From positions 7,589,501 to 7,653,500 of the forward strand of contig JAMJFZ010001816.1 in assembly GCA_026225945.1 (NCBI GenBank): a stretch of DNA of 64,000 nt, read 5' to 3'. Below, in pieces: positions 10,765 to 22,000 of this stretch. Made by a program: the position numbers and the translations under genes. Each line of letters starts with the position of its first letter. The stretch's first letter is position 1. The notes under the pieces are model-generated. The model had not been told where the DNA came from. It did no database searches and worked only from the letters and a program-made list of their open reading frames with translations. The stretch is from Cricetomys ansorgei (lineage: Eukaryota; Chordata; Mammalia; Rodentia; Nesomyidae).

Positions 10765-11577
10765 TAGAATATAGAGAAACATTTAATCCTTTAATCCAAC
10801 AGTCTGGCTGTTCTAGCGTAGAAAGAATGTTAGTACACACCTTTAATCCCAGTATTCAGAAGACAAAATCCCCAAGACAGACACAAGTAGAAGCAGAGGA
10901 GGAAGCAGAGACAGGAAGCAGAGCTCAGAAGAGTCAGTGTCAGACAGGAAGTAGTGTCTGAGATGAATCAGAGTGAAGAGCAGGGAAAGTGATAAATCCG
11001 AGGAAGAGTTAGCAGAGTGAGTCAGAGTGAAAATTCACCTAACTCTCACAATATAAAAACAGGCTCTCAGTTCAGAGAGGCAGTCAGTTAGATAATCAGT
11101 CAGATAAAACACAGAGGCAGTTCATCAGGAGGAGAGTAAGTTTGAGAAAAAGAGTCAGCTAATAGTGAGAGTCAATTTGAAGAGCAGTTCAGTCAGAGAA
11201 GTTGCAGGAGTCAGACAGAGTCAGAAGAGTTTAGTCAGAATCAGTCAGCTGGCTCAGAAGGTAGGTTTGAACCAGTCAGCTTGGAGAAGAGTTTGAGCTA
11301 GAACAGTAAATGAGTTGAATCAGCCAACAGGAAGAATCAGTTGAGTTCAGTACATCTCTGAGTTCAGAAGGAGCTAGTCAGAGTAAGCTCGGTCAGCAAT
11401 AAGTCTTGGAGGCTGAAACATTCTAGGTTTAGGTTTGAAGATTAGATTGTATGGAGGCAGAAGTGTTCCAGTTCTAGGCTTCAGACTAGATTGTACAGAG
11501 ACTGAAACCTTCTAAGGACTGGGAACTGAATTAGCCAAAGAATAAACTGCCATTTGCCCTGAATCTACATCTACAAT
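10765..11577 (+). mobile_element. LTR-like rodent element, copy 1
   Basis: This segment is clearly paralogous to 14378-15157 on the same strand. Shared landmarks in order: GAATATAGA, CCTTTAATCCCAGTATTCAG (B1-like), GGAAGCAGAGCTCAGA, a TATAAAA box (11052-11058), many CAGTCAG/AGTTCAG words, CAGAGTCAGAAGAGTTT, TTTGAACCAGTCAGCTT, and AATAAA near 11543 followed by ATCTACATCTACAATA. A TATA box early and a poly(A) signal at the end suggest an LTR. Family name not assigned. Confidence 0.55.
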
Positions 11578-11670
11578 AGAAGATAGGTGGAGTTTATTAC
11601 AAGATATAGTGAGATATATTCAAGAGTAGGAGTAGACAGCAGTCAAAGGGACCATTGTGGCAATCTATAT

Positions 11671-11693
11671 TTTTAAGTTTTATTTTTAATTAT

Positions 11694-11735
<42 letters not shown>

Positions 11736-11912
11736 ATGTGAGTACAGGTGGCCAACAGCATTGGATCCCCTGAAACCACTTACGAATGGTTGTGAGCCAC
11801 CCTGTGTGGGTGCTGGGAGCCAAGCTTCAGGTCTTTAGATCCAAACTTGAGTCCTCTACAAGGCCACTAAGTACTCATAACTACTCAGCCATTTCTGCAA
11901 CTCCAAACAACC
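11671..11912 (-). mobile_element. B3-type SINE with (TG)n tail
   Basis: The plus strand shows the antisense tail TATTTTTAATTATGTGTATG, a (TG)n run (11699-11733), ATTGGATCCCCTGAAACCAC, GGTTGTGAGCCACCCTGTGT, GGGTGCTGGGAGCCAAGCTT and AGCCATTTCTGCAACTCC. This is the B3 order in reverse. Confidence 0.8.
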
Positions 11913-11984
11913 TACATATTAAAGACAGTTTTATGCTCTTTTTCACACATATATATTGTTTCTATTTGGCCTATACTCATTGCA

Positions 11985-12300
11985 CATGGTCCTGGATTTC
12001 ATGAGGACATTTTTATAGAATTACATAATGTGCTTTGAGGATATTCCTCCCCCTCCCCTTCTTCACTGTTCCCCATCCTGTCGTTGCCTTTTATTCCCTA
12101 GAGAGTTTCATTTTTACTTTCATATTTTAAAGTATCTATATAAAATTAGAATCAATAAATGAGAGAAGACATCTGATATCTCTCTGGGATTGTCTTTATT
12201 CACTTAATGTAATTATCTCCAGTTGCACACACTTTCCTGAAGACCACAAAGCTTCATTCTTCTTTACAGCTGAAAAATATCCCATTGTGCATATACACCA
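11985..12300 (-). mobile_element. Old L1 remnant, first part
   Basis: Antisense L1 3' sequence: TTGTCTTTATTCACTTAATG, TAATTATCTCCAGTTGCACA, AAGCTTCATTCTTCTTTACA, GCTGAAAAATATCCCATTGT and GCATATACACCA. The sequence then leaves the L1 pattern and resumes at about 12890. Confidence 0.7.
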
Positions 12301-12889
12301 TCTTTGCTTTGCATTTGTTTGCAGGGGGAAGAGAAAGTCCTGAGTTTGTGTTGTGGACACAGGCACAGCCATGTCAGGGAACCAGAACCTCAGACCACAG
12401 CAGTATGGAAAAGCCTCCCCACTGGGAGTCTTAGGGGATGGCAAAGGCTTTCCCTGGTCCATGTGTGGATGCTGACAGTGTTTGCAGAAAATGCACACCA
12501 CAGTTTTCTTCGCCCAGATATTCACTACCTCAAGACTGCTCCCCTCCAGAGAGTGCTCCTACCAAGATACGTTAAACTGTCTTCTTGAGGCAGCTTTATC
12601 CCACAAACCCCGCCTCCTTGCTTAACTTCATGAAATAGCTCAGCTCCATTCAGTTGTGTGCAATAACCCTGCCTTTCCGTTCAACTCTAGATAGTAAGCA
12701 TGCTGAGTTTATAGCATTCCAAGGCGTTTCCGTCAGAGAGCCCAGTCTACCCATCCTACATATCTCTCTGTCTCTCTCAGTCTCTTTCTCTCTCTCTCCT
12801 TTCCTCCCGCCTCTCTCTGTCTTCTCTTCATCCCCTCACTGCCCCAGTCAGATCCAAAACTCTGGAGGTGTGTAAGAACTCAGCACTAT
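12301..12889. other. Unclassified segment interrupting an L1
   Basis: About 590 bp that do not fit L1 lie between two collinear L1 parts. It includes GCAATAACCCTGCCTTTCCG (LTR-like wording) and a CT-rich run (12762-12850). It may be an inserted LTR or other mobile sequence. I found no convincing target-site duplication. Short open frames on both strands look random. Confidence 0.4.
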
Positions 12890-13070
12890 CCCTCTATTGA
12901 TGGACACCTAGTTTGGTTTCACAGCTCAGCTGTTGTGAATTGTGCTGCCAAACACAGATGCATAGGTGTCTCTGTGGTATTGACTTGGAGTCCTTTGGGC
13001 AAATATCCAAGGGTTGTGTGAGAGAGATGTTTCATAAGGTCACTAACCCTATGGGGCAATACTTCCTTTT
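12890..13070 (-). mobile_element. Old L1 remnant, second part
   Basis: L1 antisense sequence resumes with CTCTATTGATGGACACCTAG, GCTGTTGTGAATTGTGCTGC, TTGACTTGGAGTCCTTTGGG and CAAATATCCAAGGG, continuing the order left off at 12300. Confidence 0.7.
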
Positions 13071-14377
13071 TCTGCTCCCTTTTAACCGGACTTATCTCTT
13101 AAAAGCTGGTCCCCAAACACACTCACGTTGTGGGTTTGGACTCAACCCTATGAACTTTGAGAGTCTCCAGAAGAGGGATTTCTGCTGCTGCCTTTGCCTT
13201 TGAAATGCTTGCTGATTTTTTAACATGAGTCAAAACCAAGCAAAAAACAGTGATTTGGAGCATTTAGCAGCCTCATGGACTTGGGAAACATAGGTTGCAG
13301 CATGAGGTAGTCTAAGGCAGGCAGAAGTCAAAAGGAATGTGTCTCAAAGAAGAGGGAGCTTTTACACGCTGTATTGCGTGTTTCCTACTGCAGCTCCTGA
13401 TATGGTAAATTAACATTTTAAGTCTCTAACTTCATCATAGTTTTATAATGTATTTGCTAAAAGCCATCAGCAATATTAATCATGAAATGCCAATAATCTT
13501 AGTTACTGAGTCAAAAGAAATGTTCTTTAACAATATTACTTTTCTAATTTAACGTTTGTTTTCCCTTGAGAAACAAGTGTGCTATTTTTCATTTGCCTAG
13601 TTTTATTATAAATACAGGGTTTATTTAATCAAGCGCTCCAATATATCTATCTAAGGTCTGCGAAGATGGTTTCAAAATAGTCAAATACGTGATGTACTGA
13701 TTCCATTCTTTTTTTTTTTTCTTTGAAATTCCATTCTCATAGCCCTCTGAGCTCCTTGCATTGTTTTTTTTTTCCTGGTAGCTTCAGGCCAGTAGGTCTG
13801 ATTATTGAAGTAGCTAGACAGATAGTACGTACAGCACTGATACACTGGACCACAACGACGTTCACATTCTGAGTGAGACAGGGTGGAATGATATAGGATT
13901 TCATCACATTACTCAGAACAGTAAGCAATTAAAAACTCAAGAATTGCTTATTTCTGAAATTTTTTCATTTAATGTATTTTTACTGAAATCAAGTAAAGCA
14001 AAATTTTAAGCAGGGGAAGGAATGTGATACTATTCACCAATCACTTGTAGGGATAGTAGATCTGTTTGAGTTTTCTTGTAATTTGAGTCATATTAAAAAC
14101 ACTCCACCTGACTGAAGCTCAGGTATGTGGAAAAGGAAAGCTGTGTGTGCTCCTTTGAATGTGCTGTAAACTTAAAACTGCCTTGAAAAAATAATCATTG
14201 CAAATAGAATAAAAGAATACTTCTAAAAGGCTAACTAAAAATTTGAATAAAAATTTAAATATAGTACATGTTAATATTTTGTAGAGGAATAGCCCTGTGT
14301 GAAAACTAGGAAGGGTCTACATTCCAGAATGTATTAAGGAATATATAATGCTATTAAGCATAAGACTGTGTGGTCCG
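13071..14377. other. Unannotated AT-rich stretch
   Basis: No gene or family recognised. Two poly(T) runs occur at 13709-13720 and 13762-13774. Confidence 0.4.
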
Positions 14378-15157
14378 GATGGAATATAGAAATAATGTTA
14401 AGAATGTTGGTGCACAAATTTAATCCCAGTATTCAGAAGGCAGTGGCGGCCCACACCTTTAATCCCTAAGACAGAAACAGAATGTGGAAGCAGAGCTCAG
14501 AAAGAGTCAGTGTCACACAAGAAGTGACCTCTGAGATGAGTCAGTGAAGGACAGGCAAAGTGACTAATCTGAGGACACGTTCAACTCTCACGATATAAAG
14601 GCTCTCAGCTCAGAAGGGTCAGTTACAGCACTGAGTTATAGCAGGAAGTTATGAGGTGAGCAGTCTGAAGCAGGAAGGATGGGGGAAAGACACAAGAGGC
14701 AGCTCAGCAGAAGAAGTCAGTATCAGACAGGAAGAGTGAGTCAGTTTGAAACTGAGCAGAGCAGTTCAGTCTGAGGCAGCCAGAGAATCAGCCAGAATCT
14801 GCCAAAGTCAGAAGAGTTTGGTCAGAAACAGTAAGCCAGCTCAGAAGATCAGTTTGAACCAGTCAGCTTATAGAAGAGTTTGGGCCGGAACAATGAATGA
14901 GTTGAGTTGAACCAGAAGTCAGAGTTCAGAAGGAGCTAGTCAGAGTTGGTCAGTCAGTAGTAAGTCTCAGAGTCTTAAATGTTCTAGATTGTACAAAGGC
15001 TGAGCCTTCTGGTTCTAGGTTTAAGAGAAGATCATATGGAGGCTGGAAAGCTCCAGGGTTCCAGTACTAAGAACTGATGATTTAATTAGACAAAGAATAA
15101 GCCCTGTCTGAAACAGAATCTACAACTACATCTGGCATGTATCTACGTCTACAATAT
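14378..15157 (+). mobile_element. LTR-like rodent element, copy 2
   Basis: Same-strand paralogue of 10765-11577, about 3.6 kb away. It shares GGAATATAGAAA, TTTAATCCCAGTATTCAGAA, GGAAGCAGAGCTCAGA, TATAAAG (14594-14600), AGTCAGAAGAGTTTGGTCAG, GTTTGAACCAGTCAGCTT, TCAGAAGGAGCTAGTCAGAG and a degenerate poly(A) signal AATAAG near the end. Both copies carry many indels, so they are old. L1 and SINE sequence lies between them, so they are probably not two ends of one provirus. Confidence 0.55.
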
Positions 15158-15584
15158 TTTCCTTAGTTTTCTGTTTTTGAAGAATACATACCCAAAACAG
15201 GTAATATACCTTCAATGTAGTCAGACTGATTATAAACTGTTATAGACAAATTTGGACATAGTCTTGATGTTAAATATTAATCCAAATTCTAACAAGCTCT
15301 CACAGCTTGCAGTTTTTGCTCAACATTATAAGATTTTGAAAAACAGCTTTCATTCATTGATTTGTTTTAATTGTCATATAGTAAATGTATTTTGCAATAA
15401 TTCGCTATTCTGCTTTTGAGGAGTTTGCATTTATGTGTTACTGTGTGTGTGCGTGTGTGTGCACACGTGTGTGGGATTGCACAGAGACCAGAAAAGAGGA
15501 ACTAGTGTCCTCCCCTATCACTTCCATTTACTTTGCTTTTATATTTACTTACTCATTTTGTTTTATTTATTAGCTATTACTTTG
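15158..15584. other. Unannotated stretch
   Basis: No gene or family recognised; a short GT/AC-rich patch lies at 15442-15472. Confidence 0.4.
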
Positions 15585-15795
15585 AGGCAAGATCTCTTTC
15601 TGAAGCTGGAACTCATGTTTTCTCAGCAAGGCTGGAAGTCAGCGAACCCTAGTGATCCTCCTGTCTCTGCCCCTCTGAGAGCCGGGATTACAGGCGTGCA
15701 CCCAGGGCTGGCTCATTGCGTGGATCCTGGGATCTGAATGCTAAGCCTTTATGACTGTGCAGTCAGCACGCCTAACCCCTGAGCCATCTCCCGTT
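15585..15795 (-). mobile_element. B4/RSINE-type SINE
   Basis: Antisense layout: GAGGCAAGATCTCTTTCTGA, GAGAGCCGGGATTACAGGCG, GGATCCTGGGATCTGAATGC and CTAACCCCTGAGCCATCTCC, the last being the reversed tRNA-like head. It is immediately followed by an antisense B1. Confidence 0.7.
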
Positions 15796-15975
15796 GTAAT
15801 CTAGCTTTTTGTTTTGTTGTTTTTGTTTTTATTTTTTTCTTGAGATAGGGTTTCTCTGCTGTAGCTCTGGCTGTCCTGGAACTCACTCTGCAGACCAGGC
15901 TGGCCTCGAACTCACAGAGATCCGCCTGCCTCTGCCTCCCAAATGCCGGGTTTAAAGGCATATACTACTACTAAC
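15796..15975 (-). mobile_element. B1 SINE
   Basis: Clear antisense B1: a T-rich tail, TTGAGATAGGGTTTCTCTGC, GGCTGTCCTGGAACTCACTC, GACCAGGCTGGCCTCGAACT, CAGAGATCCGCCTGCCTCTG and CCTCCCAAATGCCGGGTTTA. It is well preserved compared with other SINEs in the window. B1 derives from 7SL RNA and is non-coding. Confidence 0.9.
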
Positions 15976-18310
15976 CATAATCTCGTTTTAATGGGTTGTT
16001 TTATGTGGCATCCCACATTTTCCCATTACATCAACACCACTAGAAACATTCCTGTACACGTGTTTATGTGTTCTAAACAAAAATGGTATGTGTGTAAAAA
16101 TATATTGAAGCTCATCTTCTGTATGAGTTGGTAGAGCTAACCAAAATTTTAAAAAATTAAAATGAAAATTTAAAGTAAGACTTGCCTCCTCAATCTGAGC
16201 ATTTAGAGCAGTGAAAAACTAAAAATATGTAGGTGACCATCGGGGGACCGATACAGTAGATCCGTCTCCGATTGACTTCTGAGAACTACACTCTCTACCC
16301 TGATGCTCCCCAAATTATGGAACTAAAAGAAGGGCTCCCCTGGGGATGATTTTAGGTATGAAATAAGACTGTCAGTGGTCACAGAAAGACATAGTCAGGC
16401 ACTGCCACCAGCAGCCTAGGGAGCCCTCTTCCCCCTCAGGGCAAACAAGCTCCTGGACTATACACAGAAAAAGAATTTTAGTACTAGCAAAAGTGTACCA
16501 AAATTAATGAAGTTCATTAAGTATTTAAGACAGGGATACATGTAGGAAAAGAACAGGACACACCCTCCCCAAGACCTGGCTTTCTCTCTAAGTTAGACTA
16601 CTACACCAACTTCTGTAGGGTCGTGCCTATCTAACGAGCACTGACGTCACACTTCCTCATCCAATGAGGAGACGGTGTTCCATCTGTCCGTGGAGAGGAA
16701 TTCCCTCGGTCCTCAGAAGCCGGCAGCCCTCACTCTCTGGACTATCCTCTTTGGATTTTTTTCTTCACAAGGACATTCTTTTTCAACTGAACTGTCATTT
16801 TCCTCTGTCTTTATTACTCTAAGTGCATTGTCTTCCTTTGTCATTCTTAATAGCCTATAAAAACCATTCATTTATAAGATTTCATGGTTTTGATAAAATA
16901 TCATACACGAGATTCTCTCCCATTTTTATTATCTCGCCATACCTGAGGGCATATTATATCACCTCATTTCTGTTGGATCTTTTGCCCTCTTATCTCTTGA
17001 TATTGTTTACTACTAAACATTTTAATAGTTTATTGATTACTTCAGAGAACAATCTTGGGTGTGGGTGGTGATTTTTTTTTCTTACCACATTATATTACGT
17101 TTGCTTTGCTTTCACTTTGACGTGGCAGATGCGTGGTTTCTGATTTTCCTACTCCCTTTTACCTTTGTTTGTTTTCTTTTTCCCAAGCCCTTGAGTTGGA
17201 TTCTTTGCCCTTTATTTTCAAACCTGTAGCTCCAATCGCATCTAGAGCCACGGTGTCTTAAGTAAGTGCTGGCAATAGCCCGAAAGCTGCAAACCCACTT
17301 GCTACGTTCGCTTCTAAATTATTTATAACTGCAGTGTTGATTCCCTTTTTAGAATTTTTTAGGATTTTGGAAAAAAGTATTTGTTATTGCTAATATCATT
17401 TGCATTGTGTAAAAATATTATGTCCACTATCGTTTCAATTTTGGAAAAAAAATTATTTTACGTTAACTTTTTTTATAATATATGGTAAAATTTATGTGAC
17501 GGTCTATGTATTTTGAAACCAATATGTATGTTGTCATTACCTCAATAATTAATATATCAGTCACAATGATTAATATTCAGATATTTTATTTTTATTTTTG
17601 GTTTTCATAATCTATTGATTCTTTAAAGACATCCTTTTTTGGTCCCAACATTACTTCCTTCAATAAACTATAAGTAGTGTCAAAATCGGTTTCTTCACCC
17701 TTGAATCACCAGGCCTTCAAGTTGATTACCTAAGATCTGTAGGCAAGCTATGCACATTCAACTAGCTGTTGTGTGTTCTGGAAAACTTCAGTTACAATAT
17801 GTGAGAACTGGCCACAAAATACCAAAACTGAAGAAAAGGGAAAGTAGATACCAGACCCGGCATGATCCCATTTACGAGGACTTGACTTTACTGAGGAAAA
17901 CAATTTATCAGAGTTGACAACGAGCCTGTATTCGAAAATTCGTGACTTGGGTCAGAGGAAGCGGCGTCTGCTGTGGTCAGGACACAAGTGACTGCTATCC
18001 AGCAAGAATAACTTGTTCATCTCACACTGACATCAAAGAGCCGGAGCACTCTGCTGGAACTGACAGCACGAGGGTCCAGTTGTGAGCGCCACACGCATCT
18101 CAAGTCGTTTTGTCTGTCTACAATGCATTGGAGAGGTGTTGGTGAATCAGGCCAGGGCGGCGCGGGGCCAGATCATTGCAGTCGTCTCTGCAGAGAAGCC
18201 TCAGTCAGCATTTTCAGCTTCTTTGACTCCTGCTTGTTGGTGGTGTGTGGGTTGTGCCTCTACGGCAAATGGACTGACTCATCCCAACAACACCATTCTG
18301 TCTTAAGCAG
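15976..18310. other. Unannotated stretch with one regulatory cluster
   Basis: No gene or repeat family recognised. It is AT-rich from 16800 to 17700. The CRE/CCAAT cluster at 16642-16665 is listed separately. The G+C-richer part 17930-18300 precedes an L2 end. Confidence 0.4.
16642..16665 (+). promoter_or_regulatory. CRE, ETS-like and CCAAT cluster
   Basis: Within 24 bp lie a full palindromic CRE (TGACGTCA, 16642-16649), an ETS-like TTCCTC (16652-16657) and a CCAAT box (16661-16665). The spacing resembles compact CREB/NF-Y promoters. There is no CpG island or TATA box nearby, so promoter activity is an inference. Confidence 0.4.
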
Positions 18311-18418
18311 TTCCTTAACGGCAAAGGCTTTGTCTCTATCATCAACATCTCTAGAACCCAGAGTCCCGAGGCCATCCTAGGTGCAGAGTGTTCGTGGGAT
18401 GAATGAATGAATATTTCA
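18311..18418 (+). mobile_element. L2 3' end fragment
   Basis: GGCAAAGGCTTTGTCTCTAT, TCTCTAGAACCCAGAG and the terminal ATGAATGAATGAATATT follow the order of the mammalian L2 3' end, including its ATGA-type terminal repeat. An old, diverged copy. Confidence 0.55.
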
Positions 18419-18435
18419 CTCACTAAGTAGACGGG

Positions 18436-18805
18436 CCATTTTTACCTACCTTTGTATCTATTGATTTTGTTGACAATTTTGTACACGTGTCCAATGCATT
18501 AGGATTACCCTCTCCCTACATCCTCTCTTATCCCCTTCACACCCCTATGAACCCCTCCTCCTTGAGCTAGTACCTTTCTCAGATGCATGCCTTTGGGGTT
18601 TGTCCTGTGACCCGTTTAGAATATCAAGGGCCATCTGTGTAACTATTAGACTGTAGCCATCCACTGAAGCCTAGTGGGGCCATCGCTAGGTACACAGCTG
18701 AAGGCAATAGTTATCCCTCTCCCTGAATCTATGGGCAGCAAGTAGCTCTGCAGCGAGGGCTAGGAGCCCTCAGCCCTTCCTCCATCATTGCCTGACTATT
18801 GACAA
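18436..18805 (-). mobile_element. L1 3' UTR (antisense)
   Basis: The plus strand reads GATTTTGTTGACAATTTTGT, TACCCTCTCCCTACATCC, GGCCATCTGTGTAACTATTA, GACTGTAGCCATCCACTGAA, ACAGCTGAAGGCAATAGTTA and CTATGGGCAGCAAGTAGCTC, the reverse complement of a rodent L1 3' UTR. No coding part is present. Confidence 0.7.
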
Positions 18806-18825
18806 GCTCGTTCTTATTTTTTGAA

Positions 18826-19017
18826 CTTTTAAAACTTTTGCTTGTGTTTGCACATTTTGCGTGTGTGTGCTGTGCGGGCCGTGCATGCTTGGAGGCCAGA
18901 GGACAACTTGAAAGAACTCACTCCTTTCTTCTACCATGTGAGAACCAGGGATAAAATCCAGAAGTCATCAGGCTTGGCAGCAAGTGCCCTCACCCACTGA
19001 GCTACCTGACCAGCCCA
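18826..19017 (-). mobile_element. B2/B3-superfamily SINE
   Basis: Antisense order: GGAGGCCAGAGGACAACTTG, CTTCTACCATGTGAGAACCA, AAGTCATCAGGCTTGGCAGC, AAGTGCCCTCACCCACTGAG and CTACCTGACCAGCCC. Confidence 0.8.
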
Positions 19018-22000
19018 GTGGGCCCATTCTTGTGCAGACAGAAGGCTGGCATCTAAAGCTGCTATGAGTCTGTGATTGTCATGGCTCTGTGTCAGCTCAG
19101 GAGATAACATGTAGATGGAACCCTACTTCCTACCTTCTGATTCTTGCATCCTTTTGACCCCTGAGCCTCAGAGGAAATGGTATAATTGCCTTGCTCGGGA
19201 CTGAGTCCTTCACCTCCAGTTGTTCTCAGTATCTTGGGCAGCTGTGTGTCTGCATTCAACGCCATTCCCTGAAAAAAGGTTTCTCTGACTAGGGCTGAGA
19301 CTAGCATATGTCTATGAGTATAAGCATAAATCTTCAGACGGCATCTTGATGCGGTTTCAGTTTGCTGAACAACAGACATTCAGCTGACGGGTCATTTTTA
19401 AATGATCCGTTTTAAATGTATCCATAGAACAATGTGAAGCCTGCCTTCATTTTTAGACCAGGTGCCTTTTATACAGAGAGGAGCTAGCAAATCATTTTCA
19501 ATGCCTGAACTATGCAAACTAACCTTATCAAAGTAGAAACAAGTATTCTGTTGTGATCTCATCACTGTGTATGGGGGAGCCATAGAAAAGGGTTCCTGGT
19601 GTCCATGATTTTTAGAAGCTTAGAGGTTGAAATGCTCCCCTCCCAGTCCAAGTGTGGCTGACTCTCATGTTATACCATCTAGGTCAGGAAGTGACCTGGT
19701 TTGGGCTGTTGGTATTCACTGAACGTAAAGAAGTGCTAATACCGGATCTGCCTGGCCTTCTTGGCCTCTCCTCTAGTCATTTCTTATCTTCTCGACTCAG
19801 GCCTGAAATGCAGATTTTGTTTTTTCCCATACAAGTGTAAAATCCAACTTTGCCTTTTGTTGTTGTTTGTTTTTCAATCTGTGCTTTTCAAAAGCTAAAG
19901 TCAGCTCTCTCATCCACACGACCCAGAGATCCCTGCAGGATCTAGAACTGACTGATTCCAGGCCTCGCGGATATGCATTTTGGAAGCACTCCAAGCTTTC
20001 ATAGTGTTCCCAGCCATACAAAGCACTTTACAGGTCAAGGGATGTATGCGTCTTATCCATGAGGAATCTGGGACTTTGCATAAGGTGGCACTTGAGAAGC
20101 AATGCTTACTCCATGCTGTAGAGAGAACTGGCCTTTATCCTATCATGGAGCTCACATACTGCTGCAGATGGAGTTCCCTGAGGAACAGGCTCTCATCAGG
20201 GTTTGTCATTTACTAAGGAGAAAGAGCCTCCCTTGGCAATGACCCATGAAGAAGGGCAAGGAAGGCAAGGCCCATGGAAAAACTAAGCACAGACAGAGGC
20301 TAACCAATACTTGAGCTGCCTCCATGAGGAGCCCTGGGTGACAATTGAGCTTGAGGAGTTGCCCAGGGTGACAAAGATGGCAATGATTTTACACTCCTGT
20401 GCCAGTCAATCATTACATTTAGGGAAGCCTGGGAAGGGACGCGACATCATTGAGATGATTCTGCAGCTGTGACAAACCCTGAAGAAATTGACCACTAACA
20501 GCTGTCCGGGGTCAGAATTCCAAGCAGGTGAGGTAGCCATGAGAGGTGCACCAGCACAGCCACACACGGCGTGATCTGGGATGCACGTTCAGAAGTCGTG
20601 ACATCAGGACTCAATCTCTAGGGCCTCAAGGTCCTTCTCCGCTCCTTGAAGCCGCTTTAGACCTTCAAGGGATGCTTGCTTTTATAGTTGCTTGCCTATA
20701 TATTTCAATTACATTTGCCTGGAGGCGTTTAAAACTGGGAAATTCTCTACATTTATCAACATACTTCAAAATATCAATGTAAACCTATTAGCCACCGGAA
20801 AAGAAAGACCTTCTTCACTTATTCCCTTAACTTATTCACTTAACCTCTGTCAGTAATGTCTTCCATTCAAAACAAAAAGGAAATCTGACCTCATAGACAT
20901 ACACTAAAGCTCAATGAGTGGAACATTCTTCAGGCTGTTTGTAACATGGAAATGGAATGCTACAATTGGATCTTTTAAGTTTCTGTGAAATTCGTGTCTC
21001 GCAACTCACTCCTCCTACTCTATAGGATAACATATCGAAAATTAATATTTGCTAGTATTTTTAACCAATCTTATCATAAAATTATTTAAATTTTAGTGGT
21101 CTGTTGAGTTCACAATGACATAGACAGCTTTCCCAAAGTTCTAAGCTTTGTTTGAAAGCTTGAATTTTACCATTAGAAAAAAAAACAAAAACAATTGTTT
21201 TCCTTAAAGTGACAGGTTCATTTCATTTAACTTCTAGGATTATCTGCCAAATACTCAAGTCTGAGTAACCATGATACAACCGTCAATCTTTCAAGTAGAA
21301 GTGATATTTCGTAGAAAATGGAGCTACCTTGGTTTGTAAAATAAACCACCCCGCTTGTGTTTGGGAAGCCACCGTACTTTGATCTGCAGCAGCAGCGTGA
21401 TTAATTTCCACATCATCAATAGAATAAAGACACGAGGTTAGGATTAAGATTGAGCAATATCAGTAACGTCCACGGCTTCATCATGAGCACCCCACGAAAG
21501 TGACAGGGAGCACAGCTCACACGGCTGTGTGGCGCTGTGGATGCTTCCACGGTGACCCACCACGGTCTTTTCTTCACCATCAGTGCCTCAGCCAACAGAC
21601 TAGAAAACACAAAGGGTTTCTGAGACTTGTTCTGTCAATAAGTTGACCGCGGAAGCCCGTAAAAAGATCTCAGTGACCCTTGGAAGTTCACATATTATGC
21701 TAAACAACAACTGGGGGACAGCTAAAGTCCAATCCAGGCAGGCTGGGAAACCTCACCGCGACGGACTGGACACACTTGTGAATAGCACTGCCCTTGATTC
21801 TGTATTTCTTTCCTCCTTCATCCATGAAAAACGTGCTAAAACCAGAAGATGCATTCAGGAGAGCACCCTGCTTTTCCCTCTCAAAGGAAGGATGTCTCTG
21901 AGAGTCCCTGTGGGATTTGAGGCCCCCCTCTAGGAAAAACAGGATGTACCCACAGCAGTGTGCTCTCAGAAAAACAAAAAACAAACAAAATAACCCTTGA

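Noticed and set aside
10765..15157. A complete provirus bounded by the two LTR-like copies
   Set aside because: The sequence between them holds an antisense B3 and an old antisense L1, and no retroviral internal region is recognised.
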